The notes: generated by a model not told the origin, from the sequence alone. A stretch of DNA of 45,336 nucleotides from Discostella pseudostelligera (GCA_036940085.1 JALLBK010000005.1:1-45336); one strand, 5' to 3'; positions 22,420 to 32,722 are shown, counted from the stretch's first letter. Numbers and translations are program-made.

Positions 22420-23328
22420 ATGAACTCGATAATACGGATCTATGCTGCTGCTGCGGCGGCTTTAGCTCTGCCACTATGCAATGCATTCATGTCACCACAA
22501 AATAATTTTCTTCCGTCCACACTGAGACTGAGAGAAAATTCACATCGACAGCATGTCAATACCATACACTTCATGTTTGGTAACAAAAAGTCATCCGTCG
22601 TAGAAGATACCTCATATCCTGAATCCAAGCCTGCCACCTACGAGCTACGCCCAGGAACATTTGGCTTTAGTCCTGAAACCATCGTACAACCCCTGCTCAA
22701 ACAGACACAATTACAAAATCGCAAACTCAAGGTCATATACAATGCCCAAAAAGATGGATGGGATGCACGAAAATTTCATCAAAAGGTAGATGGTAAAGGA
22801 GCGTCAGTTGTACTTGCAAAGATTAAAGGTCAATGGATTGGCGGATACAATCCACGTGGATGGGCGTCGCTTGGCGGCAGTAGACCATCCATCGCCAGCT
22901 TTTTATTCTACCAAAAATCATTCGGCACATCGTGGCAAAAATTACGTGTCAATCGTACGGGAGGTATGGCCTGTGGTCGGGATGAATTTGATACTGGGAT
23001 ATATTTTGGATCAGATTCTTTAGTGATACCATTGATGGGGTCGCGTCCACGATCGGTCACGAGCCGACTGGGATACTTCTTTGAGTGTGGACCGGAGAAT
23101 AAATGTACATTGTTGCCCGTGAAGGGCGCAGATGCATCTGTGGAGGAATTGTATGTTATAGCCGGTGTGTATGCTAACGGAGAAGATATTCCGAATTCTG
23201 GAGGTGTTACTGATTTAGGTAAGTTGCACGAAACGCTTAAAATGCGTGCGCGTCTAGGTATCTGCTTTAAGTGTGTTCTTACCCATCTTGTTGTACTTCA
23301 ATCATTCACCGAATTAGGACTGTATTGA
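22420..23328 (+). CDS. TLDc-domain protein with plastid-type presequence
   Basis: Exon 1 (22420-23218) and a tiny last exon (23318-23328) flank a 99-nt GT-AG intron and give 269 residues ending VTDLGLY. Residues 1-22 form a signal peptide, and cleavage before Phe in LCNAFMSP resembles the ASAFAP motif, so plastid import is likely. The TLDc domain starts near residue 100: LKVIYNAQKDGWDARKFHQK, then GKGASVVLAKIKGQWIGGYN and RGWASLGGSRPSIASFLF. TLDc proteins elsewhere (OXR1, NCOA7) protect from oxidative stress and bind the V-ATPase; a plastid role has no direct precedent that I know of. The intron is a multiple of three with no in-frame stop, so intron retention would simply add 33 residues before the same stop codon. 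It is convergent with the GNAT gene, 56 bp apart. Confidence 0.8.
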   Translation: MNSIIRIYAAAAAALALPLCNAFMSPQNNFLPSTLRLRENSHRQHVNTIHFMFGNKKSSVVEDTSYPESKPATYELRPGTFGFSPETIVQPLLKQTQLQNRKLKVIYNAQKDGWDARKFHQKVDGKGASVVLAKIKGQWIGGYNPRGWASLGGSRPSIASFLFYQKSFGTSWQKLRVNRTGGMACGRDEFDTGIYFGSDSLVIPLMGSRPRSVTSRLGYFFECGPENKCTLLPVKGADASVEELYVIAGVYANGEDIPNSGGVTDLGKLHETLKMRARLGICFKCVLTHLVVLQSFTELGLY

Positions 23329-23384
23329 TAGTTGAGCATATCTGAAATAATGACACACTTCGAGTTCTCATATTAAATATGCAA

Positions 23385-24287
23385 TCATCTCAACTTCTTT
23401 CTCATCACTAACATATCTGTATCGACTTCCACAAAGCATCCAGCAATTCCATCTACCCTCAGAGTGGTTGTCGAATTTACATCAAATACAGATTCGTAGC
23501 AAAGTTTCTCTTCGTAAAGTCTCTTCGCCGCATCATTTGCCAACTCTACGCGAAGATAAATATCCGAAAAGCCGAAAACATCCCTCGCAATCCGTTCCGC
23601 CTCATTGCACAGTTTGGCCGCCAATCCTTGCCTTCGAGCCATCGGCGATACGCACAAGTTGGATAATGTACATACTGCGGTGATATCGGGTGATAAAAGT
23701 TGATTTGCAGTATCGATCACGGATGCATCCTTAAACTCTCGACGTTGCTTTGGACCGAGAGTTGCCACCGCTTGTGTGAGCATTCGTTCTGACGCTTCGA
23801 TGGATAAAAAGTCTTGTTGCCTATCCATTAGACGAACTTCTAGAGTAACCATACCCAGCATTGACGATAAAGAAGATTGATCATTGTTGATATTTCCACT
23901 ATCCAGTGTAGCTATTATGAGCGAATCCAATTTCCGTTTCCCCATTCGTTCACCATACTTGCTCTCTAAATCTTCCGCTTGTATTTGTATGAGTGATGAT
24001 CTTGCCATTTCGGATAGTTCAGATACATCCCAACCATCTTGTTGTATCAGCTGCTGTGGCGATTGGAGCCAAAATGCATCAACCATAAACTTTGCCGCAT
24101 TTGCAATTGATTGCTCGTCTCCATTGAGTATTTGCACAGTACTTTCGACGGCGGTATTACTGTTAGTGACGGACATGAACGAGGGGCGATGTCTCGTTGA
24201 CAACGAAGATCGACACGAAAACGAAGTTGCATTGCCGCACAGTGCGACAGCAAAAGCGAATGCGGCTACTCTCATCGTGTAGTGCAT
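23385..24287 (-). CDS. GNAT-family N-acetyltransferase, probably plastid targeted
   Basis: A single exon encodes 300 residues from the ATG at 24287; a second Met four codons on (24275) is an equally good start. MRVAAFAFAVALCGNATSFS is a signal peptide ending in an NATSF motif suited to plastid import. The GNAT core is in the C-terminal half: strand TAVCTLSNLCVSPMARR, acetyl-CoA pyrophosphate loop RRQGLAAKLCNEAERIA, and a final strand IYLRVELANDAAKRLYEEKL. The central insert (about residues 120-190) holds the usual beta-strand GMVTLEVRLMDRQ. This resembles plastid GNAT proteins that acetylate protein N-termini or lysines, though small-molecule substrates cannot be excluded. The spacing and loop are intact, so it should be active. 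It is divergent with the glycosyltransferase-like gene. Confidence 0.82.
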   Translation of the reverse strand: MHYTMRVAAFAFAVALCGNATSFSCRSSLSTRHRPSFMSVTNSNTAVESTVQILNGDEQSIANAAKFMVDAFWLQSPQQLIQQDGWDVSELSEMARSSLIQIQAEDLESKYGERMGKRKLDSLIIATLDSGNINNDQSSLSSMLGMVTLEVRLMDRQQDFLSIEASERMLTQAVATLGPKQRREFKDASVIDTANQLLSPDITAVCTLSNLCVSPMARRQGLAAKLCNEAERIARDVFGFSDIYLRVELANDAAKRLYEEKLCYESVFDVNSTTTLRVDGIAGCFVEVDTDMLVMRKKLR

Positions 24288-24617
24288 TGAGTACTATCTA
24301 TTTCAAGTCTATGCTACCTGTTGTCCAAACCTCCTAGATACCATAACTTTTGCGTTGAGCACTGACATTTGATACTCTGACGCTACAGCTGCATGCAGCC
24401 AGGAGCACCGAGAGCGAGCGAGAGAAGGAGGTAGATATCGTACGGCTTGGATGACGTCATTGTCGCTTTTTCCCGCCAAATCGTTTGCGAGTCGAGTCGT
24501 CAGCTCGCAGCACCATCCGCCGTCCGCCGATTGTTACGATACTTCCTGCAACATACTGCACCATGAATCATGGACAATGGACAATGGACAATGGATAATG
24601 GATAATGGATATGGACC
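24288..24617. promoter_or_regulatory. Divergent promoter with perfect CRE, E2F-like site and ATG minisatellite
   Basis: These 330 bases lie between opposed starts. A perfect TGACGTCA palindrome (24452-24459) is followed 7 bp later by TTTTTCCCGCCAAA (24467-24480), an almost ideal E2F consensus. The TGACGT core is the CO2/cAMP-responsive element bound by bZIP factors in diatoms (established for Phaeodactylum carbonic anhydrase). Close to the glycosyltransferase start is a 7-bp repeat array, listed separately. Confidence 0.6.
24570..24617 (+). repeat. 7-bp tandem repeat of start codons (ATGGACA/ATGGATA) in a 5' leader
   Basis: ATGGACA x3, ATGGATA x2, then ATGGAT and ATGGACC run directly into the annotated ATG at 24618. 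ATGs lie at 24570, 24577, 24584, 24591, 24598, 24605 and 24611. Because 7 is not a multiple of 3, successive ATGs sample all three frames. The one at 24577 opens a 40-codon frame that overlaps the main start. Confidence 0.85.
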
Positions 24618-26365
24618 ATGCCGACCTCCAACCTCATCCCAGCGACCCGATCACACAATCGAATATCCGCATCGTCAGTTAGACAGGCCATACTTCTGAC
24701 AACCACATTCCTCTTTGGTGTGGTGGTATGCTCGGCATTTTTTCTATGGCATGCGCACAACAATGATCCATTGTTCTCGTCGTCGACTTCGCAATTTCAT
24801 CTACAACAACATTATCATTGGCGCGACAAACGCTTGCCATCTCAACAGAACGAGCAGTCAGTTGCTGCAGAAAAATCGCTGCGAGATGATAATAGCACTT
24901 CATCTTCAATATTAGATGGACTTCGAGTGTTGGTGACCATTGCATCCTTCGATTTTATGCAGCTGGCCCATCTCGAGGAAGTCCTAGACGGATTTCAAGA
25001 TTTGTGTTATGCTGGATCCATGGTTGATATTGTGGTTTATACAACAGTCATGGTGCGTGATTATTCTTCATGGTCTCGAATTGTTTACTCCTATTGCCCT
25101 TCTTGGGTGGGTGCAACGAATATTGGATTTAACATTGTTGCTCGCATAATTTTTCTACAAAGTATCCCGTTGCACTCATTGACATGTTCAACGATCGAAT
25201 GAGATGCAACAATCCGTCTCCTAATTCAGGGCTTACCATGACTTTAATGCTCAAGCCGTCACGTGTTCGATTGCATTTGGTTGATTTTCATAGAGAATTG
25301 TTTTATAATCGCATCGGTCAGTACGATTTATTTATCTACACGGAGGTGAGAAATTCGTAATCATTTGCAGCGATACGCTGCAATGAAATGAAAGCGTTGA
25401 ACCCCGATAAAACCATATTGGTACCCATATGATGGACTCACTTTTTATGCGCTATTACAAATTAGGATGATATACGCATCTCCCCCAAAACTGTTGCTGC
25501 CTATCTCCATGAAACTAAACGCGTCGAAAGTATGGTAGGTCCAACACGTGCTACAGATTTCAACGTTGGGATTGTCCGATATGAGTACGACTTTCCAGAT
25601 AATGTGGTTATTACTGACAAAACGCGCCATGCGAGTGTGAACGTCACCCGTGTGTATTGGGAGCACTTAGGTAAGCCAATATTTGATCAGGCAGTGACAA
25701 AAGTGGAGGATAAAGCATTGTCGCCCTACTACGTTTCAATGCAGCTTTCACACCAAGGAATGTATCTAGTCACACCCACCCAATTAAATGCATGGAAAGA
25801 TAGAGCAAATTGCCGCTTCAATAATATTAGAGATCGACCAGCCAATCCAAACAAGCCTAGTCAACCAACGGAAGGTACACAACGTGTGTGGATGTCTTCC
25901 CAGATGATGTACGGGGGTCGGCACTGCAATATCACTCAATTGCTTCCCGTGGAGAACTTTGGTCAACTGACAGTGCTACATCTACCTAACAAGAATTATC
26001 GACGTGTTGGTAAGCAAGGTCGTTTGGGGGGAGGTGACAATTCGCCGAAAAACGAGTTTAGCAACGGAACTGAAGTATTCCAACAATCACATCCGGATTT
26101 ATTGAAGGCACTGGCGCTTCACATCGAATTGAAGAGGCAGTTTCCGAACTTAAAGACATCAAATATTGGTGGAAATGGAAATAGATATACTGGTCTTCGA
26201 GTTGTCGATACAGATATCCAGTTGCGCCAGATGTCCTATGACCAACGGTCGAGAATGGAAAATCAGTTGGAAGCTTACAGGGCGTACGTCGAACGAGGTG
26301 GGTACATGATCAACTCTGATATGGACGTTGATATCGATGCATGGCGAACTTCAGATTCCACATAA
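24618..26365 (+). CDS. Type II membrane protein, glycosyltransferase-like
   Basis: Three exons (24618-25052, 25163-25345, 25466-26365) with 110- and 120-nt introns give 505 residues. A short cytosolic tail is followed by one membrane anchor (AILLTTTFLFGVVVCSAFFL, ~24-43), then a Ser/Gln-rich stem. The lumenal domain begins near residue 94 with LRVLVTIASFDFMQL. It contains YPVALIDMFNDRMRCNNPSP, the acidic YDLFIYTEDDIRI (a D/E-D metal-site-like motif at an exon junction), and WMSSQMMYGGRHCNI. It ends with DMDVDIDAW. Layout and motif style are those of Golgi glycosyltransferases, and similar unassigned proteins occur in algae and fungi, but I cannot name a CAZy family. Several NxS/T sites are present. 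The exon joins make the conserved strings continuous, which supports the model. Confidence 0.65.
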
Positions 26366-26522
26366 ATAAAGAGACTCGGGCAATCTTTCCAACTAATACA
26401 TTTTTATTCTTTCAAGCATGAATGTTGCTGCTGCTTAACAGCGTCACTGAGGAATTGCTTGTCTGAACATCATTGACTTGTCCCTCCTACCTACTCCCAT
26501 CATGATAAGTGCAAAGATGCAT

Positions 26523-29036
26523 TCATCGTGCAAGTTTCCTACTACGACTGATGCCTGACTTGATACCAGTAGCCTCACCTCCATACACATGTCCTTCGTC
26601 GGTACGAACTTCTCGCACGGCTCCCTTCCTGCGAATGAGGGCTTTGCGATATTGTTCTCGCTTCTTCACACGAGGATTGCGATTGATCTTGGGTTTGTGC
26701 GCCACGAGACCGCGATTTTTCAATATTGTTTTGCCAATGGCACGCTCGCCTGCAATTATGGAGAATGAGTGGAGTAGGACTTGAGTGAGACAAGACAAAG
26801 ACGAAAGAAGACACAGAGAAAGCATGGTCATACTCACCATCAATTTCTCCTTCCAATCTAGGATACTTTGGAGCAACAGTATACATCTGCTTCTTTTCCA
26901 CTTTCTTTGCCTTGCTCTTCGATTTGATCAACGAATAGAATTCATCTTCATCACTCTGGAAGCCTTCATCATTATCCTCGCCATCGGCATCGTCATCATC
27001 ATTGTCAGAACCATTTCCAATATCTTCTTCCATCATTGCAAGACCTCTCTGCAATCTATCGTACTCGTCGTCAGCTCCTTCGTCTTCAGCTCCAACCAAC
27101 TTCTTTCTCTTCTCAGTGGAGGCCGTAGACTTTTGCACAATAGAGTTCATCGTCGATGCCAACTTACGACTGGCGGCCAATGTTCTTCCGTCAAGTTCTT
27201 CGGTTTCATCGCCATAATCGGATGATGTATGAGCAATACGACGCTTTCGTTTGGCAGATTTCTTCACGTCATGGTCGATATCCTGATGTCGCAATGCAAA
27301 TTTGGCCTCAGTCATGATGCGCCGCTGGATTGCCTCTTGGGTCTCCCTCTCTTCGTCACTATCAGATGAATTTTCGTCGTCATCTTCGTCGATGCGACTA
27401 TCCCGTGACTGCTGTTCGGCACTGGAGTCTACAGATTCATCATCTTCCCGAGGCTCAGACGAAGGCGTTTCCTCTTCGTCGCTGCTGTCACTGCCCTCAC
27501 TCGAGGACAATTCACCACCTTCCATGAGAGCCGCCGCCTTGACCAAATTATTCATTTGATCCTGTAGTCTAGGTATCTTATCCTCCACACCCTCTTTGAG
27601 TTTATCTGTCAGTCGACTCAATTGGTCTAACCGATCCATCACTGGATGTGTACGAATGTCATCACCATCGTCCTCCTCCACGAGATCCATGTCAGCGTCG
27701 GCAGTCTTCTTTGATGCAAGATCAGCCTTCAAAAGAAGATAAAGTGATAAATTTAACGCGTTGGATGCCTGCAGCATTGACTTGGTGATGAGATATTGAA
27801 GCCCAGCTGTCGTTGCACCCACTGCCTGTTGTAACCATGATAATCGGTAAACAACGGATGTCGTTAGCGAAGGCGAAAGACATTCACAACGAGGAAGTGT
27901 AGGATGCTACACAAGCGAATGGTATGCTTATAGCAGAAGAAGCCCATTCGTAGGATAAAGTAGATCCCTGTTTGATTTCAATATTGCACTACGTTTCTGC
28001 CAAAACATCATCTCACGAATATTCGCGTCATGTTCAAGCCTATCATATTGAGTGCTTCAGTAATTCCAACCGACTAATCTCACCCACACCATACATGCAA
28101 GCAAGCACACATACATAAGCAGCAATCTGCCACGTACCTTGGCTTCTTTGGCACCATTTACAACACCGCGTTTCAACAATGCCCCCGCGGCCGCCATTGT
28201 CGTTTCATTCAAATCTTGTATCGGTTGGGTAAAATGCTGCACCAATGGCAATAACTCTGGATGATTCGCCTTGAGAAATTTAATCTTCTCGCTTTTGGAT
28301 AATTTGGAGAGGTTTTGTCTGGAGCTTCGAATGGATTGAATTGTTTCAACGTTGGATTTGGACTTTGTCTGACTTGATTTGTTCTCGTCCTCCTGATCAA
28401 CATCAGCATCTTCATTGTCACCACCAACCCCATCCAACATAAAATCAGCATCATCCATCTCCTCCAAACGAGCCTTCTCCACCTCCCGTCCCGCCTCCTC
28501 CTCAAGATAAGCATCTTCGATATCTTGACCAAGCTCTAAATCTGCCGTATCTCCGTGATAGTATGAGTGTTTCTTATCACCCCAATTTAACAGCTTTTGG
28601 GGTTTGTTGTCATCGTCATCCTCATCTTCGGAATCATCATCATCGTCGTCGTCGTCGTCGACGTCGACGTCTGAGGAGGAGGCCATTGCTGCTGCATTTT
28701 GCTCGTGTCTGACGTCGTCATCACCATCACTATCGCCATCTTCATCATCGTCGTCTCATCACTACTCCCACCAATTCCAAGATCAAACACCCCCTCCTGA
28801 TGCTTGGTAATCCCATCATCCTCCTCATCACTTTCATCATCTTCACTATCCCCTCCATCCAATTTCATAAAATTCTCCTCTTCCTTACGATTATGATATC
28901 GCTCTACTTCATTGTACATGGGGTCGTTATCATCAGAGTCATTATCGTTAGATTCAGCATCATTAGTGGAGGTGGATCGGGATTTGTAGATGGATTTATC
29001 GCCCGTCTTGGCGGTGTGGCGTGATCGTCGGCCCAT
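26523..29036 (-). CDS. UTP3: UTP3/SAS10, small-subunit processome protein, with a one-base frameshift
   Basis: Exons 29036-28138, 27825-26838 and 26749-26523; introns 312 and 88 nt. The N-terminus (MGRRSRHTAKTGDKSIYK, MYNEVERYHNRKEEENFM), the middle (LLNWGDKKHSYYHGDT, DAYLEEEAGREVEKARLEEM, then FLKANHPELLPLV for the Sas10/Utp3/C1D region) and the basic tail (NRNPRVKKREQYRKAL) are diagnostic. It acts in the nucleolus in 18S pre-rRNA processing within the U3 processome. At 28749-28760, after GIGGSSDE, the frame breaks: the acidic continuation (DDDEDGDSDGDDDV) is in another frame and a stop precedes it. Exon 1 is 899 nt and needs one extra base to be in phase, giving a 704-residue protein. A sequencing indel in triplet-repeat DNA is the simplest explanation. 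It is divergent with the acyl-CoA synthetase. Confidence 0.88.
27826..28137 (-). other. Long UTP3 intron with two adjacent hairpins
   Basis: At 312 nt this is the longest intron I modelled; the others are 67-154 nt. On the minus strand two hairpins follow each other. One has stem CGAATGG/CCATTCG (27950-27944 with 27922-27916) plus an inner GCTT/AAGC stem. The other is a perfect 6-bp stem GTGTAG/CTACAC (27912-27907 with 27902-27897) with a 4-base loop. It may carry an intronic RNA, though I found no complete C/D or H/ACA box set. Confidence 0.45.
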
Positions 29037-29406
29037 GGTTGATGATAGTGATGTGGGACGATGAACGGGCCAGGCGGGGTGCGGTGGTGGTGGTGGATAG
29101 GTATGGTGATAGTGATAGTGATAGGATAGATGATCGATGGATCAATTCATCGATGGAGGGAATGTTGGATTTGTATTTGTCGATTGATGGCCGCTGGATG
29201 GATGGAGGCGAGTGGCCGGCGGGCGGGCGCCTGCAAGACGTTACTCCTTCCCGCCATTTCCTTCCGCCTTTCGCCAATAGTCGCCAATCCAAATATCTTC
29301 TGCTCTCGTATCTTCCCGCCAAATTATCGCCATCTTCAATCAGCAAAAGATCCGCCGCGGCGCCGCCGTCGCCACTCGCCACAACATCAACGACAAGACA
29401 CCGACC
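29037..29406. promoter_or_regulatory. Divergent promoter between UTP3 and acyl-CoA synthetase with E2F-like sites
   Basis: 370 bases lie between opposed starts. TTCCCGCCA at 29248-29256 and TTCCCGCCAAA at 29313-29323 lie 65 bp apart on the synthetase side, with CCAAT words at 29274 and 29284. The UTP3-proximal part has GGTGGTGGTGGATA/GTGATAGTGATAGTGATAG simple repeats, probably leader. Confidence 0.55.
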
Positions 29407-31884
29407 ATGACGACGCCGTCGACCTCCAGCCGCCCCCAATGGTCCGTCGAGGTACCGCACACGTCTCGACCACCCTCTCACCCCAAGGGTGGTCGGGGGA
29501 ACATCCGGCGCTCTCATGATCCGTTGGCCTCTCCGACACTTGGTGCCGATGGTGTTCGGACGCTGTACGAGGCGCTCCGTCGAGGTCGGGATATTAATCC
29601 CTATGCTCCTTGTTTGGGATATCGTGCTACTGCGTGAGTTTCAATAATGAATGCACATTTTTATTCATTGGAATTGAATTTTCCACTGTCTAATCTGTTT
29701 AAATTTTTGCAACTGATTTGTGTACGATTGCAACTCATTCTATTTGACTGCTTATTTCGCCATATTTATGCATATCTAACTCAGCAGTAACAATGGATAT
29801 GCCACACCCTATGTCTACAATAGTTACGGAGAGTGTGTAGCGCGTGTGGATGCATTGGCGGCCGGGTTAGATAAAGGTGGGGAGAATCTGCTGGATAAGA
29901 ATGACGATGGAATGTTGCTGGTAAGATATGCTATAACCTCGATTTTAGTTGCAATTGTTATGCATATCTCAAACTCAACATAATTGATGTGCTTTCCTGC
30001 TACTGTCAGCTTGGGATATACATGAAGAATTGCATGGAATGGGTCATTGCCGAACAAGCCATCTACTGTCTTGGTGGGACCACCGTTCCATTCTATGACA
30101 CACTCGGACCTGACACCGTACGGTTCATTCTCGAACACACTGGTCTCTCCTGCGTAGTGTGTTCTCGTCGCGAGTTGGAACATTTGTGCGAAGCCAAGTC
30201 TACGGGAACATGTCCCAAATTTCATTCGGTTATTCTGGTCGATGGAGTAACGCCTGAGGCATCGGCACTTGCCAAGCAGTCGAATCTGAAAGTTGTCTCC
30301 TTTGCAAAAATTGAGTACCTCGGCTCAGTCATCATCCCCACTGAAGGTCACGAACACACCCCACCAGATCCATCTGATGTGGCTACCTTCTGTTACACCT
30401 CGGGAACTACTGGCAATCCCAAGGGTGCCCTTATTACTCATCAAAACATCATGTCGGCTGCGGCAGGTCTTGATGACTTGCAAGTCTTTCCTACCGATCG
30501 ACACATCTCGTACCTACCATTGCCACACATTTTCGAACGTCTCGTCATTGCCCAAATGATCACAAATGGAGCCGCCATTGCCTTTTTTCGCGGCGATCCA
30601 ACACTGCTCATTGAGGATATTGTGGCATGTCGACCAACGATAATTCCCGTGGTACCGCGTGTAGTGAACAAAATTCACGATAAGATTGTGGCCGGTATGG
30701 CTGCCAAGGGTGGTGTCACCGAGAAAATGTTCCATACGGCCTTGGCAGCCAAGTCCATGGGTTTGGCTCATGGAAAACTAACACATGCATTGTGGGATCG
30801 TATCTTATTCAACAAGATCAAAAAAGCGTTGGGGTTAGATTGCGTGAGGGTAATGGTTAGTGGATCGGCACCGCTAAGTCCCAAGGTCATGACCTTCTTT
30901 CGGTGTTTGTTGGGAGTGCCCGTATGTGAGGGATATGGACAAACGGAGGGAAGTGCCGCTGGGTCATTAGGTCATCCGGAGGATATGGCGAGTGTAGGGC
31001 ATGTTGGTGGGCCGCATAAGTGTGTTGAGATTGTGTTGGTGGATGTTCCTGAGATGGGATACTTGTCTACCGGTGAGATTTGGAAATTTCCTCGTATCAA
31101 TTCTCAATGCATGTTCTTCAAGCGCAATTCTCACGTTACATTGAATGCTTAATAATAGATACTTCGCACAATGGCGAGCCATGTCAAGGGAGGGGAGAAA
31201 TCTGTGTACGTGGGCCACCGGTGTTCAAAGGGTATTACAAAGATGATGAAAAAACGAAAGAAACAATTGATGATGAGGCATGGCTCCATAGTGGAGATGT
31301 TGGTTTGTGGACAGCAGATAGTCAACTCAAGATTATTGACAGGAAAAAGAACATCTTCAAGCTGGCGCAAGGAGGTGAGTTGATTGTCCGTAGTACTGTC
31401 AATCCCAGTACGTGCCACTTATTCTAACCCGCTTCATTCCTTCTCCAACACACCCTTACGTCGACCAGAATATGTGTCGGCAGAGAAAATCGAAAATGTC
31501 ATCAACCAATCTTTACTCATTGGGCAATCATTCGTGTATGGTGACTCCTTTCAAACATACCTTGTTGCAATCATCGTACCCGACGAAGAACCGGTGCGTG
31601 CATGGGCAGTGTCGAATATTCCGGATGCTGCGAACACGCCTTTTTCAGAGTTATGCAAACGAGAGGAATTGCGGAACGAAATACTATCGGAAATTCAGCG
31701 GTTGTCGAAACTCAATGGTTTACATGGATTCGAGACTATCAAGGCACTGTACTTGGAGCCCAACATTTTCTCCGTAGACAAAGATTTGGTGACACCGACG
31801 TTCAAATTGAAACGACAACAGTTGAAGAATTACTATTTGAAGCAAATCGAAGAAATGTATGGCCAACCACAAAGCAAGCTGTAA
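29407..31884 (+). CDS. LACS: Long-chain acyl-CoA synthetase, peroxisomal (C-terminal SKL)
   Basis: Five exons (29407-29633, 29788-29920, 30010-31072, 31159-31374, 31469-31884), all GT-AG, encode 684 residues. The AMP-binding signature [14 protein letters not shown] lies at ~246-259. It is followed by [11 protein letters not shown] (LACS linker), [24 protein letters not shown] (ATP/AMP site), WLHSGDVG with the ribose-binding Asp, and [22 protein letters not shown] (motor/fatty-acid-binding region). The enzyme activates long-chain fatty acids to acyl-CoA with ATP. The protein ends PQSKL: SKL is a canonical PTS1, so it should feed peroxisomal beta-oxidation rather than ER lipid synthesis. It has no signal peptide; the N-terminus resembles other LACS ([10 protein letters not shown]). 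Intron 1 ends in CAGCAG, allowing a one-Ser variant. Confidence 0.93.
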
Positions 31885-32722
31885 GCGGAACAACTACAGA
31901 TATGTTTAAAGAATACTTTTACTGTTACTGTTATTGCACTATATCAACACGTCTACCGCGTGCATAGAAGTAAACGGTATTTGATGTCGCAGTAGAAAAC
32001 AAGGACAACAAACACTAAATTACATTTCTATTTGATCTCATGTTGCATTTTGCGTGATGTTGTTGCTACTCCAGGACGAAGACATCGGCCCACAATCATT
32101 CAAGAGTGAGGGTAAAAACAAGTTCGGTATCTCTCGGCATGTACTGCTCAGATGAAAAATCGCAGAATGCAACTGCAATTCATTCAGCGGGAAGCATTTC
32201 TCTAGATGCTACAAATGCTTCCTCGATAGATCGCCAACTGCATCCATCTCTTCAAAAGTTCAGTGTGCGTGCACAGCAAATAGGCACTGCAAAATAGGCA
32301 AAACGTAGTACAATATCTTCCCACAGCGAGATTAGGTAGCAGGCAACCATCGAAGTCGAGATCAAGTTATGATATGGTAAATAATGTAACCAATGAAAGA
32401 TTTATTCGATGCCAGGCCCACTTCTAGCAAGCATGTTTAGAACGCCTTAATCCCACGAGATCCCACGAGATCCCACTCCAGCCCACTCCAGCCCAATCAA
32501 ACAAGCGAAACTGTTCTCGTTTCAACCTCATTCCGTTCAGACAACAAGCAAAAAGAAATGTGCACTTTCAGTGTACGGCATCGGCCTCTCTCACACACGT
32601 TGCAACCTCACCTTGTAAGCCCGTGCCCGAAGCCAAGTGAATTTGGATGACTGTACCACTGTCTGAATGGTATTTCTGTCAAAAGGGCACAACATGGAAA
32701 TGCGATAGGTGACGAAAGAACA
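31885..32722. other. Intergenic space between convergent 3' ends (LACS / PRP40)
   Basis: These 838 bases hold the 3' ends of two convergent genes; this is the longest convergent gap in the window. I see no gene with recognisable coding character. A 10-bp-period repeat array lies at 32451-32500. Confidence 0.5.
32451..32500. repeat. 10-bp period tandem array, five units
   Basis: TCCCACGAGA (x2), TCCCACTCCA, GCCCACTCCA and GCCCAATCAA follow each other in exact 10-base register, with CCCA at the same position in every unit. It lies in the convergent 3' space between LACS and PRP40. Confidence 0.85.

Noticed and set aside
32106..32297. 63-codon frame between LACS and PRP40
   Set aside because: Located in convergent 3' space, no domain, no splice support.
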